Assembly: GCF_019599505.1 (NCBI RefSeq) | Contig: NZ_RKLT01000002.1 | Coordinates: 248,001 to 312,000, forward strand | DNA from: Haloarcula nitratireducens | GTDB lineage: Archaea > Halobacteriota > Halobacteria > Halobacteriales > Haloarculaceae | Direction: 5' to 3' | Length of the DNA stretch: 64,000 nucleotides | In this document: piece by piece, positions 25,986-34,675 of the stretch | Layout of the letters: the number at the start of each line of letters is the position of its first letter | Position numbering within the stretch: position 1 is the stretch's first letter | Notes under the pieces: generated by a model | Seen by the model: only the letters and a program-made list of their open reading frames with translations | What the model was told of the DNA's origin: nothing | Databases searched by the model: none | Translations under genes and position numbers: made by a program

Positions 25986-27503
25986 ATGGCCGACGACATT
26001 CTCGACACTCGCGGGGGCCGAGCGCTCGTCTCTCTCGTCGCGGCGGTCGCCGGGCTCGCCGGCTCGTACGCGCTCACGGGGTACACGCCGGCATTTCTCG
26101 TCTCGCCGGTCGAGCGGACGCTCGCCCGGGCCATGCCCGGTGAAGTCGTTTCCCTCGCCATCACGGAACTGGGCAGTGTCGGCCAGCAACTCAACCTCTT
26201 AGCTGCCCTCTCGCTCACCGGAGCGATCGTCGCGCTCGCGGCATGGATAGCCATCGCCGCCGGCGACGCGGCCAACGACCGACTCCTCCCCGGTGTGGGG
26301 ACGGCGGTGCTGACATGGGGACTCGCCGCCGCGCTCACCGGCGAATTCGTCCTCGCCGCGGGACCGGCGCTCGCCGCGGCCGGCGTCGTCGCCCTCGCGC
26401 AGGCGTTCGACGCCTACGGCGACGGGACGCCCATCTCCTCGAAGCGCCGTCGCGCCCTTTCGACGGTCGGCGTCGCCCTCGGCGCGAGCGTCCTCGGCTA
26501 CTCCGTGGGCACGCGCCGGACGCCCGCGGCGACGGCCGCCGACGCGCCGTCGCTCTCGGTCTCCGACGCGGTCCGCGAGGACATCGAGACCAAACTCGCC
26601 CTCGCCGAGGCGCGCTCGCTGGACGTCGACGGCCTCGATTCGCTGGTCAGCGAGACGTTCTATCAGGTGGACATCAACTCCATCGACCCCGAACTCGACG
26701 CCGACGACTGGTCGCTCTCGGTCACCGGAGCCGTCGAGGAGGAGACGACACTCGACTACGACGAACTGCTCTCGATGGGCTCGCGCAACCAGTTCTCGAC
26801 GCTGCGCTGCGTGGGAGATTCCCTCAACGGCAAGAAGATGGACACCGCGCTGTGGACCGGCGTGCCCCTCGGCCAGCTACTGGACGAAGCCGGCGTCCAG
26901 AGCGGCTGTGAGTGCGTGATGCTACACGCCGCCGACGACTACTTCGTCGAGTTCCCCATCGAGGCGCTGCGCCGCGGCCTGCTCGTCTACGGGATGAACG
27001 GCAAACTCCTCCCGCGCGGTCACGGCTACCCGGTTCGGGCGCTCGTTCCGGGTCACTGGGGCGAGGTCAACACCAAGTGGGTGACCGAGATCGAGGTGCT
27101 CGACAAGAAGGCCGACGGCTACTGGGAACGCCGGGGCTGGGAGGGCACCGGTCCGGTCAAACCCATCGCCAAGCTCCACCACAGCGAGGTCCTCGACGAC
27201 GGTCGCCGCCGCCTCGCCGGGCACGCCTACGCCGGACTGCGCGGCGTCTCCCGGGTCGAGGTCTCCACCGACGGCGGCGAGTCGTGGGCCGACGCCTCGC
27301 TCTCCGAACCACTGCCGTCCGTCGACGTCGACGGGGCCGCCGAGGACGCGTGGCGGCAGTGGGCCTACACCTACGACCCACCGTCGGGCGGTCACACCGC
27401 CGTCGTTCGGATGGTCACCGCCGACGGGACCGTCCAGACCGACGAGGAGACCGGGCCGAAACCGACCGGTCCCTCCGGATGGGTCTCGAAGGAGTTCTCG
27501 TAG
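25986..27503 (+). CDS. Membrane-anchored sulfite oxidase-like molybdopterin enzyme
   Basis: A 505-residue protein. Residues 10-175 carry about five transmembrane helices. Residues 210-505 form the soluble oxidoreductase: the Mo-ligand Cys is in LRCVGDSLNGK, and MNGKLLPRGHGYPVRALVPG with WEGTGPVKPIAKLHH match the sulfite oxidase/YedY core. A Tat signal is not obvious, so membrane orientation is inferred. It would pass electrons to or from an unknown redox partner; no cytochrome gene is adjacent. Substrate (sulfite, sulfoxide or other) is not determinable. Confidence 0.88.
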   Translation: MADDILDTRGGRALVSLVAAVAGLAGSYALTGYTPAFLVSPVERTLARAMPGEVVSLAITELGSVGQQLNLLAALSLTGAIVALAAWIAIAAGDAANDRLLPGVGTAVLTWGLAAALTGEFVLAAGPALAAAGVVALAQAFDAYGDGTPISSKRRRALSTVGVALGASVLGYSVGTRRTPAATAADAPSLSVSDAVREDIETKLALAEARSLDVDGLDSLVSETFYQVDINSIDPELDADDWSLSVTGAVEEETTLDYDELLSMGSRNQFSTLRCVGDSLNGKKMDTALWTGVPLGQLLDEAGVQSGCECVMLHAADDYFVEFPIEALRRGLLVYGMNGKLLPRGHGYPVRALVPGHWGEVNTKWVTEIEVLDKKADGYWERRGWEGTGPVKPIAKLHHSEVLDDGRRRLAGHAYAGLRGVSRVEVSTDGGESWADASLSEPLPSVDVDGAAEDAWRQWAYTYDPPSGGHTAVVRMVTADGTVQTDEETGPKPTGPSGWVSKEFS

Positions 27504-27542
27504 ACTGGCAAGACACATCCCGCCGTGCCCCGAGATGCCGAT

Positions 27543-27839
27543 ATGACCGAGACGATAACGGGCGAGGTCATCCACGTCGTCCCGCCCGACGAACTCGACG
27601 ACTACGACCTCGATCCCGAACTGGCGTCGCTGGCCGACTCCCGGTACGTCCTCGTCTGCCGCAAGGGCGGCCGTCCGTCGTGGCTCGAACGGATCGTCGC
27701 CTTCTTCCGGAGAGACCCTATCGAACCCGTGACGCTCGTGGCCGACACCGCCGTCGACGAAGGCGAGGAAGTGACTGTGCGAGTCAGCGAGACGGGAGTC
27801 GCGGGCGTCTACGACGTGGTCGAGTTCGAATCCGAATAG
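27543..27839 (+). CDS. Conserved small haloarchaeal protein, unknown function
   Basis: A 98-residue soluble acidic protein. The N-terminus ETITGEVIHVVPPDELDDYD and middle FFRRDPIEPVTLVAD give a mixed alpha/beta profile; no motif with a function is visible. It starts 40 bp after the sulfite-oxidase-like gene on the same strand and may share its transcript. ATG 27543 is preferred over a GTG-type start six codons earlier, which would lie closer to the upstream gene. Confidence 0.65.
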   Translation: MTETITGEVIHVVPPDELDDYDLDPELASLADSRYVLVCRKGGRPSWLERIVAFFRRDPIEPVTLVADTAVDEGEEVTVRVSETGVAGVYDVVEFESE

Positions 27840-27943
27840 AAAGGCGAACGGATACCGCGCGCGGCGAAGTCGGCTCCGGTGTCACACGCTCCGTCCGGCC
27901 GCGGAAATCGGTCGTCGGTCGTCAATCGCTCGGTCAGGTCAGT

Positions 27944-30900
27944 TCAGCACTCGGACCAGCCACAGGACTCGCAGGTCTTGCAGCCCTCCGAGTAGTACAG
28001 CGAGAGCGATCCGCAGTCGGGACACTCCGGGCTCTCGCCGGCGTCGATGAGTTCCTGCTGGTCGCCGGCCGTCTCGGTGCCGGCGTCGGCGTTCGGTCCC
28101 GTGGCGGTCTGGGTGCCGCTCGGCTGGGCCGACGGCCCGCCGTCCGTCTGGGTCGAGGCGGACCGGCCGTCGAGTTCCTCCTCGTCCTCGGCCGTCTCCT
28201 CTAGGGTGACCTGCTGCGGGTAGGCCTTGTCGACCTCGCCGTCGAGGTAGCGGCGCAGCGCGGTGCCGATGGCGTCGGGGATGGACTGGATCTGCTCGCC
28301 CTTGTCCCAGGCGACCTTCGGCGACCGGATGCCCTGCAGCTCGTCGGCGATCTCCTCGGGGTCCACGCCCGAGCGGAGCGCCGTCGAGATGGTCTTCGCG
28401 AGCGCCTCGGTGAAGGAGGCGGTGAAGCCGCCCGAGTTGCCGATGTTGGCGAACAGTTCGAAGGGCCGTTTGGCCTCGGGGTCCTCGTTGATGTTGACGT
28501 ACAGTTTCCCGTAGCCGGTGTCGATGCGCTGGGTGACGCCGTGGAGGACGTCCGGGCGGCTCTGCTTGCGGGCGAAGTCGGACTGCTCGCCGTCCGCCAC
28601 GGAGAGCATCTCCTCGACGGACTCGTCGAGCGCCGCCTGCACGGCCTCGTCTTCGAGGAAGCCCTCGACGCCGCCGAACATTTCCTCGATCTGGGCGACG
28701 ATCTCCTCCGTGTCCATGTCGGCGAACTCGGCGTTCTGGGCGCGGGTCGTCAGCACCTGCTTCGAGCGGGTGCCGTCGCGGTAGTAGGTGACGCCCTTGC
28801 CGCCGTGGTCGTAGATGTACTCGAACACCTCGGCGGCGTCCTCGACGGTCGAATCGTTGGGCGCGTTGACCGTCTTCGAGATGGCGGAGTCGACGCCCTC
28901 CTGACAGGCGACCTGCACGCCCGCGTGGGCCTGCGCCGAGAGGTCGCCGGTCGTGACGAACAGCTCGCCGATGGCGTCCGGAACGGTCGTGAGCCCGGTG
29001 ACGCCGTCGAACTCGTTGTTCGCCATCTGCTCTTGGGCCTCTTCCTTGACGGCCTCGACGTCGATGCCGTTCTCCTCCAGGGCGCGCAGGAAGTAGTCGT
29101 CGAACTCGACGAGCATCTCGTCGCCCTGGACGTCGTCGGAGACGTTCTTGTAGTAGGCGACGTTGTAGATGGGTTCACAGCCGCCGGTGGTGTTGCCGAT
29201 CATCGACGTGGTGCCGGTCGGCGCGATGGTCGTCGTGTTGTGGTTGCGGATGGGGAAGCCGTCGGCCCAGTCGTCGGCGTCCTCGCCGGTCTGCTTCTCG
29301 AACCACTCGCGGTACTCGGTCGGGTTCGCGTACTTGGAGTTGTCCCACTCCTCGAAGGTCCCGCGGTCTTCGGCGAGTTCGCGGGAGGCCCGCTTCGAGC
29401 CGTGGTTGATGTGACGCATCAACTGGCGGGCGACCTCGTTGGCCTCGTCGGAGCCGTACTCGACGCCCAGTTGGATGTACAGCTGCGCGAGGCCCATGAT
29501 ACCGAGACCGATCTTGCGCATCTCCCGGACCTTCTCCTCGATCTTCTCGACCGGGAAGTCGGACATCGTGACGACGTTCTCGAGGAAGCGGGTGCCGAGT
29601 TCGATGCGGCGGTCGAACTCGTCCCAGTCCATCGCCTCGTCTAGGAACGCCGCGACGGCCTCGGCGTCGGAGCCGTACTCGTCGGCGTGGTCGTCGGCCC
29701 AGACGCGCCAGTCGGGGGCGTCCCGCGCCGCGAGCGTCGAGAGGTTGATGTGACCGAGGTTGCAGGCCTCGTACTCCTCGAGGGGCTGCTCGCCGCAGGG
29801 GTTCGTCGCGAGGATGCGGTGGTCGGGGTGTTCCTCGACGTCGAAGGAGTGCTCCTTGTTGACGCGTTCGAGGTAGATGACCCCCGGTTCGCCGTTCTCG
29901 TGTGCGCCCTCGACGATGCGCTCCCAGAGCTTCTCTGCGGGGATCGAGAGCACTTCGCCGGCCTCGACGTACTCGCCGAGGTCGAACATCTCGTACAGCT
30001 CCTCCGTCTCGGCGGTGGCGACGTGGTCCTCGCCGGTCCGCGGGTTGGTGAAGGTGAAGTCCTCGCCGTTCTGCAGAGCGTCCATGAAGCCGTCGGTGAC
30101 GCCGACGGAGATGTTGAAGTTAGAGAGATGCCCCTCGACCGCGTTACGGAGGTGCTTCGGGACCTTGCCCTCGTCGTCGATGAGGCCGCGGGCCTCGTCG
30201 AGCGCGTCGGCGAAGGAGTTGTGCGTGAAGTCGTCGGGGTCGTTCAGACGGAGGGTCTCGGCCAGCGAGACGTCCTTGTTCTTCGAGTGGATGAACTGGA
30301 TGACGTCGGGGTGCGAGACGCGCATGACGCCCATCTGCGCGCCGCGGCGGGCACCGCCCTGCGCGATGGTCTCGCACATCTGGTCGTAGGTCCGCATGAA
30401 CGTGATCGGACCGGAAGCGATGCCGCCGGTCGAGCCGACCGGGTCGCCGTAGGGGCGGAGCCGCCAGAACGCGTAGCCCATGCCGCCGCCGGACTGGAAG
30501 ACCTGCGCGGCCTCCTTCGCGGTCTGGTGGATGTCGTCGATGTCGTCCTCGGGCGAGTCGACGAAACACGCCGAGAGCTGCTGGAGCTCGTCGCCGGCGT
30601 TCATCAGCGTCGGCGAGTTCGGCATGAACGAGAGTTGCTCCATCTGTTCTTGGAACGCGTCGGCGGTCGCCTCGACGTGGTCGCGCACCTCGGCGGGGAG
30701 TTCCGGAACCACCGTCTCGTAGGCGAACTTGTTGACGTTGTACACCGAGAGCGTCGTCTCGGCGTCGTCGCTCGCGGTGGTGCCCTTCCCGAACACTTCG
30801 GCGGCGAGTTCGTCTCGGCGCGGGTGGTCGGGTTTCAGCTGGTCGGGCGTGACGGTGACGTCGACGTCGCGCTTCTCGGCCTCGAAGACGGCCTCGGCGA

Positions 30901-31096
30901 GCGCGATGTTCTCCGCGACCCGCTCGAAGAGGTCCTCGGGCTCCTCGACGAGGTCGCCGTCGGCGTCCTTCCGCAGATATCGGGCGGGTAGAATGTTGTG
31001 ATAGGCGTTACTCGTCAGTCGCTCCTCCAGCGTGTTCCCGTCCGTCCGTTTGATCGGAAGCGTGAGTTCGTCGGCGGAATGGCCCGCGTCACTCAT
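27944..31096 (-). CDS. nrdJ: Adenosylcobalamin-dependent (class II) ribonucleotide reductase
   Basis: A 1050-residue class II enzyme that reduces ribonucleotides to deoxyribonucleotides. Visible blocks: N-terminal NILPARYLRKDADGDLVEEP, FMPNSPTLMNAGDELQQLSACF, the substrate site NPCGEQPLEEYEACNLGHIN with paired Cys, and PTGTTSMIGNTTGGCEP. The C-terminus carries an acidic Gln/Thr-rich linker and a four-Cys zinc-ribbon-like tail (CPDCG, CKTCESCGWSEC) that probably helps re-reduce the active-site disulfide. There is no intein. The upstream region (31097 onward) shows no recognisable cobalamin riboswitch. Confidence 0.95.
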   Translation of the reverse strand: MSDAGHSADELTLPIKRTDGNTLEERLTSNAYHNILPARYLRKDADGDLVEEPEDLFERVAENIALAEAVFEAEKRDVDVTVTPDQLKPDHPRRDELAAEVFGKGTTASDDAETTLSVYNVNKFAYETVVPELPAEVRDHVEATADAFQEQMEQLSFMPNSPTLMNAGDELQQLSACFVDSPEDDIDDIHQTAKEAAQVFQSGGGMGYAFWRLRPYGDPVGSTGGIASGPITFMRTYDQMCETIAQGGARRGAQMGVMRVSHPDVIQFIHSKNKDVSLAETLRLNDPDDFTHNSFADALDEARGLIDDEGKVPKHLRNAVEGHLSNFNISVGVTDGFMDALQNGEDFTFTNPRTGEDHVATAETEELYEMFDLGEYVEAGEVLSIPAEKLWERIVEGAHENGEPGVIYLERVNKEHSFDVEEHPDHRILATNPCGEQPLEEYEACNLGHINLSTLAARDAPDWRVWADDHADEYGSDAEAVAAFLDEAMDWDEFDRRIELGTRFLENVVTMSDFPVEKIEEKVREMRKIGLGIMGLAQLYIQLGVEYGSDEANEVARQLMRHINHGSKRASRELAEDRGTFEEWDNSKYANPTEYREWFEKQTGEDADDWADGFPIRNHNTTTIAPTGTTSMIGNTTGGCEPIYNVAYYKNVSDDVQGDEMLVEFDDYFLRALEENGIDVEAVKEEAQEQMANNEFDGVTGLTTVPDAIGELFVTTGDLSAQAHAGVQVACQEGVDSAISKTVNAPNDSTVEDAAEVFEYIYDHGGKGVTYYRDGTRSKQVLTTRAQNAEFADMDTEEIVAQIEEMFGGVEGFLEDEAVQAALDESVEEMLSVADGEQSDFARKQSRPDVLHGVTQRIDTGYGKLYVNINEDPEAKRPFELFANIGNSGGFTASFTEALAKTISTALRSGVDPEEIADELQGIRSPKVAWDKGEQIQSIPDAIGTALRRYLDGEVDKAYPQQVTLEETAEDEEELDGRSASTQTDGGPSAQPSGTQTATGPNADAGTETAGDQQELIDAGESPECPDCGSLSLYYSEGCKTCESCGWSEC

Positions 31097-31589
31097 TCGT
31101 CGCTCCTCCTCCCGGCAGCGTCCGTCTGCCGGTCGATACCCCTCTCGACGGTTGGCCGAATTCCTGTCATTTCTGGCGGCGAATAGGTATTCATGGATGT
31201 CCTATAACCCTTGCTTTCTGAATCTCATGTGCGAATTCCTACCTGTTGTAGAGTAGTAACTACGATGGGAGTTCCTGCAATTTCGTTCACACGACGACCA
31301 CAGTCGCGTACGACCACTAGCAACGTTGGTCACTCCTTAAGCGTGTGTAGACCGCGGCGAAAGTAAAATACTACCCCTCAGAACCGCCAGAGGACGTGGA
31401 ATAATCCAGTGGAAACGAGCGGGGGTTCGAGCCCGGATTTCGCCCCCGCCCCGCCTGAAAGCGAACCGAGAGGTTCGCGTCCGACGCGGTACCGCCCCGC
31501 GATCAGTCGCCGAGGACCGCGGCCCGCGGCGAGTCAGTGACCACTTACCTTCCATGAACTATATGTGGCAGTCTCGCGTCTCTATCGGT
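31097..31589. other. 493-bp non-coding stretch between nrdJ and a small membrane gene
   Basis: It holds a TATA-like ggttatagga near 31205 (minus strand, for nrdJ), three GAATTCCT-like copies (31157, 31232, 31268), an AT-rich tract (31361-31374), the ORB-like site at 31405-31426 and a TATA-like ctatat at 31559-31564 for the plus-strand gene. No convincing frame or RNA gene was seen. Confidence 0.6.
31405..31426 (+). other. Origin recognition box (ORB)-like site
   Basis: TCCAGTGGAAACGAGCGGGG followed by GT matches the archaeal ORB consensus (a TTCCAGTGGAAAC core followed by GAA and a G string), the binding site of Orc1/Cdc6. Only one copy is present and no orc1/cdc6 gene is in the window. Confidence 0.55.
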
Positions 31590-31769
31590 ATGCTCCCCCT
31601 GTTGCAGTTCGGGTCGCTCGGCTCGCCCCCCTCGCTGCTGGTCGGGTTAGTCCTCGTCGCACTGGTGCTCCTCGTCGGCCGGTTCGTGATGAAGGTCGCC
31701 TGGAAACTGGTCATCCTCGCCATCGTCGCCGTGACGGTGCTGTGGGTGATCGGGATCCTCGGCTTCTAA
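31590..31769 (+). CDS. Small membrane protein, unknown function
   Basis: A 59-residue protein that is nearly all hydrophobic: one or two helices (LLVGLVLVALVLLVGRFVMK and LVILAIVAVTVLWVIGIL). The start is ATG 31590 because the TATA-like ctatat at 31559-31564 lies about 27 nt before it, fitting a leaderless start; the frame is open 12 codons further up. It converges on trpG with a 4-bp gap. Function unknown. Confidence 0.6.
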   Translation: MLPLLQFGSLGSPPSLLVGLVLVALVLLVGRFVMKVAWKLVILAIVAVTVLWVIGILGF

Positions 31770-31773
31770 GGCG

Positions 31774-32403
31774 CTAGATCCCCGAGAGGAAGTTTCTGAC
31801 GACGTCGTGACCCACCGCGGTCAGCACCGACTCCGGGTGGAACTGCACCGCCTCGATCGGATGCTCGCGGTGACGGACGCCCATGACTAACTCGGTGCCG
31901 CCCTCGGTGGTGGTCGTCGCCGTCACCGCGAATTCCTCGGGCACCTCGGTCGCCACGAGCGAGTGGTACCGTCCGCCCTGAAACCCCTGTTCGAGCCCGG
32001 CGAAGACCCCCTCGCCGTCGTGGTCGACGGGGAAGGCCTTCCCGTGGACGGGTTCCGGGGCGCGGCCGACGGTGCCACCGTAGGCGTACACCGCCGCCTC
32101 CAAACCGAGACAGACGCCGAGCGTCGGCACCTCGGGGCTGACCTCGCGGAGAACGTCCATCGTCACGCCCACGTCGCGGTCGTTCTCGGGGTGACCCGGG
32201 CCCGGCGAGAGCACGATGGCGTCGGGGTCAAACGCCCGAACGTCGTCGAGGGTCGCCGTGTTGCGGACGACCTCGGTTTCGGCGTGCTCCGAGACGTACT
32301 CGACGAGGTTGTACGTGAAGGAGTCGAAGTTGTCGACGAAGAGGACGCGGGCGTCCGCGAGCGCCTCGTCCGACGCCGGATCTCGCGTGTCTTGCGCGCT
32401 CAT
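31774..32403 (-). CDS. trpG: Anthranilate synthase component II (glutaminase)
   Basis: A 209-residue class I glutamine amidotransferase. The nucleophile Cys is in LGVCLGLEAAVY and the His-Glu pair in AVQFHPESVL; the N-terminal VDNFDSFTYNLVEY is typical of TrpG/PabA. It supplies ammonia from glutamine to TrpE. It is the last gene of the trpDFEG operon and overlaps trpE by 4 nt. The N-terminus is about 10 residues longer than in many homologues. Confidence 0.94.
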   Translation of the reverse strand: MSAQDTRDPASDEALADARVLFVDNFDSFTYNLVEYVSEHAETEVVRNTATLDDVRAFDPDAIVLSPGPGHPENDRDVGVTMDVLREVSPEVPTLGVCLGLEAAVYAYGGTVGRAPEPVHGKAFPVDHDGEGVFAGLEQGFQGGRYHSLVATEVPEEFAVTATTTTEGGTELVMGVRHREHPIEAVQFHPESVLTAVGHDVVRNFLSGI

Positions 32404-34031
32404 TCGCGCACCTCCGCGCCGCTCTCGGCGGCCGGGGTCTCGCGCTCGATGCGTTCGACGGCCGCGAGCACGCCGTCCATCTTCTGTTCGGTCTCGACGT
32501 ACTCGCTCTCGGGATCGGAGTCGGCGACGATACCGGCCCCGGCCTGGACGGTGATGCGGTCGCGTGTCGCGTCGACCCCGGCGTCCGCATCGGGGAGCGA
32601 GACGCCGTGCTCGACGGTCGCGGACCGGATGACGATGGCGAAGTCGGTGTCGCCGCCCCAGTCGAAGTAGCCGACGCCGCCGCCGTAGGGACCGCGCGGC
32701 GAGCGTTCGAGCTCGTCGATTATCTCCATCGCGCGGATCTTCGGCGCGCCCGAGAGCGTGCCCGCCGGGAACGTCGCTCTGGCGGCGTCGAAGGCGTCGC
32801 GGTCCGCGGCGAGCGTGCCGGTCACCGTCGACTCGATGTGCTGGACGTGGCTGTATTTGAGGACGTTCATGAACTCCTCGACGCGGACCGACCCGGCCTC
32901 GGCGACCCGGCGCACGTCGTTGCGCGCCAGGTCGACGAGCATCGTGTGTTCGGCCCGCTCCTTCCCGTCGGCGAGCATCTCGCCGGCCAGTCGGCGGTCC
33001 TCGACGGGGCTGTTCCCGCGCGGGCAGGTGCCCGCGATGGGGTTCGACACCACGCGGTCGCCCGCCACCGACACGAGCGTCTCCGGGCTCGCGCCGACGA
33101 CGCTCAGGTCGTCGTAGCCCAGCAGGTACATGTACGGCGAGGGGTTGACCGCCCGGAGCGCCTCGTAGAGTCCGAGCGGGTCGATATCGCCGTACAGTTC
33201 CCGAGTGCGCGAGATGACCCCCTGATAGATGTCCCCCGAGAGGACGTACTCCTTCGCGCGGGAGACGGCCTCCTCGTACTCGCCTTGCGGGCCGGCCACC
33301 TCGGCCTCGCGGGTGAATCCGCCCGTCGAGAGCGGCTCGGCGTCCGCGAGGGCGTCTTCGACCCGTTCGACCTCGGCGAGGAGTTCGTCGTAGCGCTCGC
33401 TCGCGTCCTCGTCGGCCCGAACGACCGGCGTGAAGACGAGGTCGACGCGCTCCTCGACGTGGTCGAACCGGAGCGTCGCCGTCGTCAGGACGAACTGGGC
33501 GTCCGGGAAGCGGGAGTCGGGCCGATCGAGACCCACCTCGTCGAGCCAGAGGTCGTAGACGGCGTCGTAGGAGAGAAAGCCCACGAGGCCGCCCTCCAGA
33601 TGCTGCCGATCCATCTCGGGGAACCCGCGCAGTTCGGCGTCGGGCATGACCGACCGGAGGTCGTCGATGACGTCGCCGCCGTTGGTCGTCACGAGGTCTG
33701 CGTAGCGGTCGTCGAACACCTCGACGTCGCTCTCCTCGCCGGTCACCGTCACGACCGCTCGCGGGTCGTAGCCCACGAAGGAAAATCGGGCGCGGCGGTC
33801 GTCGGTCTCCGGGGCGAACGCGCCGTCGGGGTCGCTGGAGGCGACCTTCTCGGCGCTTTCGAGCAGGAACGCGTACTCGCTCGCGTCGACGTCGCCGGTC
33901 CGCCCCGCGAGCGCCGCGTACGCCGAGAGCGGTTCGATATCCGTGTCGAGTTCGGCCGCGACCCTGACGACCACCGGCCGGTCGACCTCGGCGTGCTCGA
34001 CGAACCGCTCGCGGGAGACGTCGAGAGTCAC
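32400..34031 (-). CDS. trpE: Anthranilate synthase component I
   Basis: A 543-residue chorismate-utilising enzyme that makes anthranilate from chorismate and ammonia. The feedback site LLES is seen in YAFLLESAEK, which points to tryptophan inhibition rather than a PabB role. Catalytic blocks are SPYMYLL, SNPIAGTCPRG, EHTMLVDLARND and GAPKIRAMEIIDELE. It overlaps trpG by 4 nt downstream and trpF by 4 nt upstream, so the operon is translationally coupled. Confidence 0.95.
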   Translation of the reverse strand: MTLDVSRERFVEHAEVDRPVVVRVAAELDTDIEPLSAYAALAGRTGDVDASEYAFLLESAEKVASSDPDGAFAPETDDRRARFSFVGYDPRAVVTVTGEESDVEVFDDRYADLVTTNGGDVIDDLRSVMPDAELRGFPEMDRQHLEGGLVGFLSYDAVYDLWLDEVGLDRPDSRFPDAQFVLTTATLRFDHVEERVDLVFTPVVRADEDASERYDELLAEVERVEDALADAEPLSTGGFTREAEVAGPQGEYEEAVSRAKEYVLSGDIYQGVISRTRELYGDIDPLGLYEALRAVNPSPYMYLLGYDDLSVVGASPETLVSVAGDRVVSNPIAGTCPRGNSPVEDRRLAGEMLADGKERAEHTMLVDLARNDVRRVAEAGSVRVEEFMNVLKYSHVQHIESTVTGTLAADRDAFDAARATFPAGTLSGAPKIRAMEIIDELERSPRGPYGGGVGYFDWGGDTDFAIVIRSATVEHGVSLPDADAGVDATRDRITVQAGAGIVADSDPESEYVETEQKMDGVLAAVERIERETPAAESGAEVRE

Positions 34032-34675
34032 GCCGTCACCTCCGCCTCGGGAGCGGTCGCGTTCCCGACGAATCGCTCGACGGCGTCGTGGTCTTTCGTC
34101 CCGCCATCGCTTTCTACCCCACTCGCCACGTCGACGGCGAACGGCCGCACCGTGCTAACGGCCTCGGCGACGTTGCCGGGGGTGAGCCCGCCCGCGAGGA
34201 TCACGGGCACGTCGAGCGAGGCCACGAGATCGCGCGTCCGTTCCCAGTCGTGGGTCTCGCCGGTGCCGCCGGCCCCGTCGGCGTCGACCGAATCGACCAG
34301 TAGCGCGTCGGCGTGAGCGGCGTAGTCGGCGAGGTCGTCGGACTCGGGGTCGACGGCGGCGACGACTCGCTGGGTGACGCGCTCGGTGAGCGCGCCGAGT
34401 TCCGCCGGCGCGAGACCGCCGTGGACCTGGACGACGTCCGGTGAAACGGCTTCGATGCGGTCGACGGCCTCTTCGACCGCCGTCGGCATCGTCACCAGGA
34501 CGCCCGACACGAAGGGCGGAACCCCGTCGACGAGAGACGCCGCGGTGTCCGCGTCGACCTCTCGGGGCGTCTCGACGGGAACGCCGTGGATGACCCCGAC
34601 CGCGTCGGCCCCCACCGCGACGACGGCGTCGCGGTCTTCCGGAGCCGTTACGCCACAGATTTTCACTCGCGTCAT
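34028..34675 (-). CDS. trpF: Phosphoribosylanthranilate isomerase
   Basis: A 215-residue TIM-barrel enzyme for the third step of tryptophan synthesis. The N-terminal RVKICGVTAPEDRDA holds the catalytic Cys, DVVQVHG is the barrel strand 4 region, and LAGGLTPGNVAEAV with VDVASGVES forms the phosphate-binding site. The catalytic Asp sits in LLVDSVDADGAGGTGETHDW. It overlaps trpD and trpE by 4 nt each. Confidence 0.94.
   Translation of the reverse strand: MTRVKICGVTAPEDRDAVVAVGADAVGVIHGVPVETPREVDADTAASLVDGVPPFVSGVLVTMPTAVEEAVDRIEAVSPDVVQVHGGLAPAELGALTERVTQRVVAAVDPESDDLADYAAHADALLVDSVDADGAGGTGETHDWERTRDLVASLDVPVILAGGLTPGNVAEAVSTVRPFAVDVASGVESDGGTKDHDAVERFVGNATAPEAEVTA

Noticed and set aside
31097..31404. 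Possible cobalamin riboswitch before the B12-dependent reductase
   Set aside because: I could not find a B12-box-like segment or the expected long structured leader.
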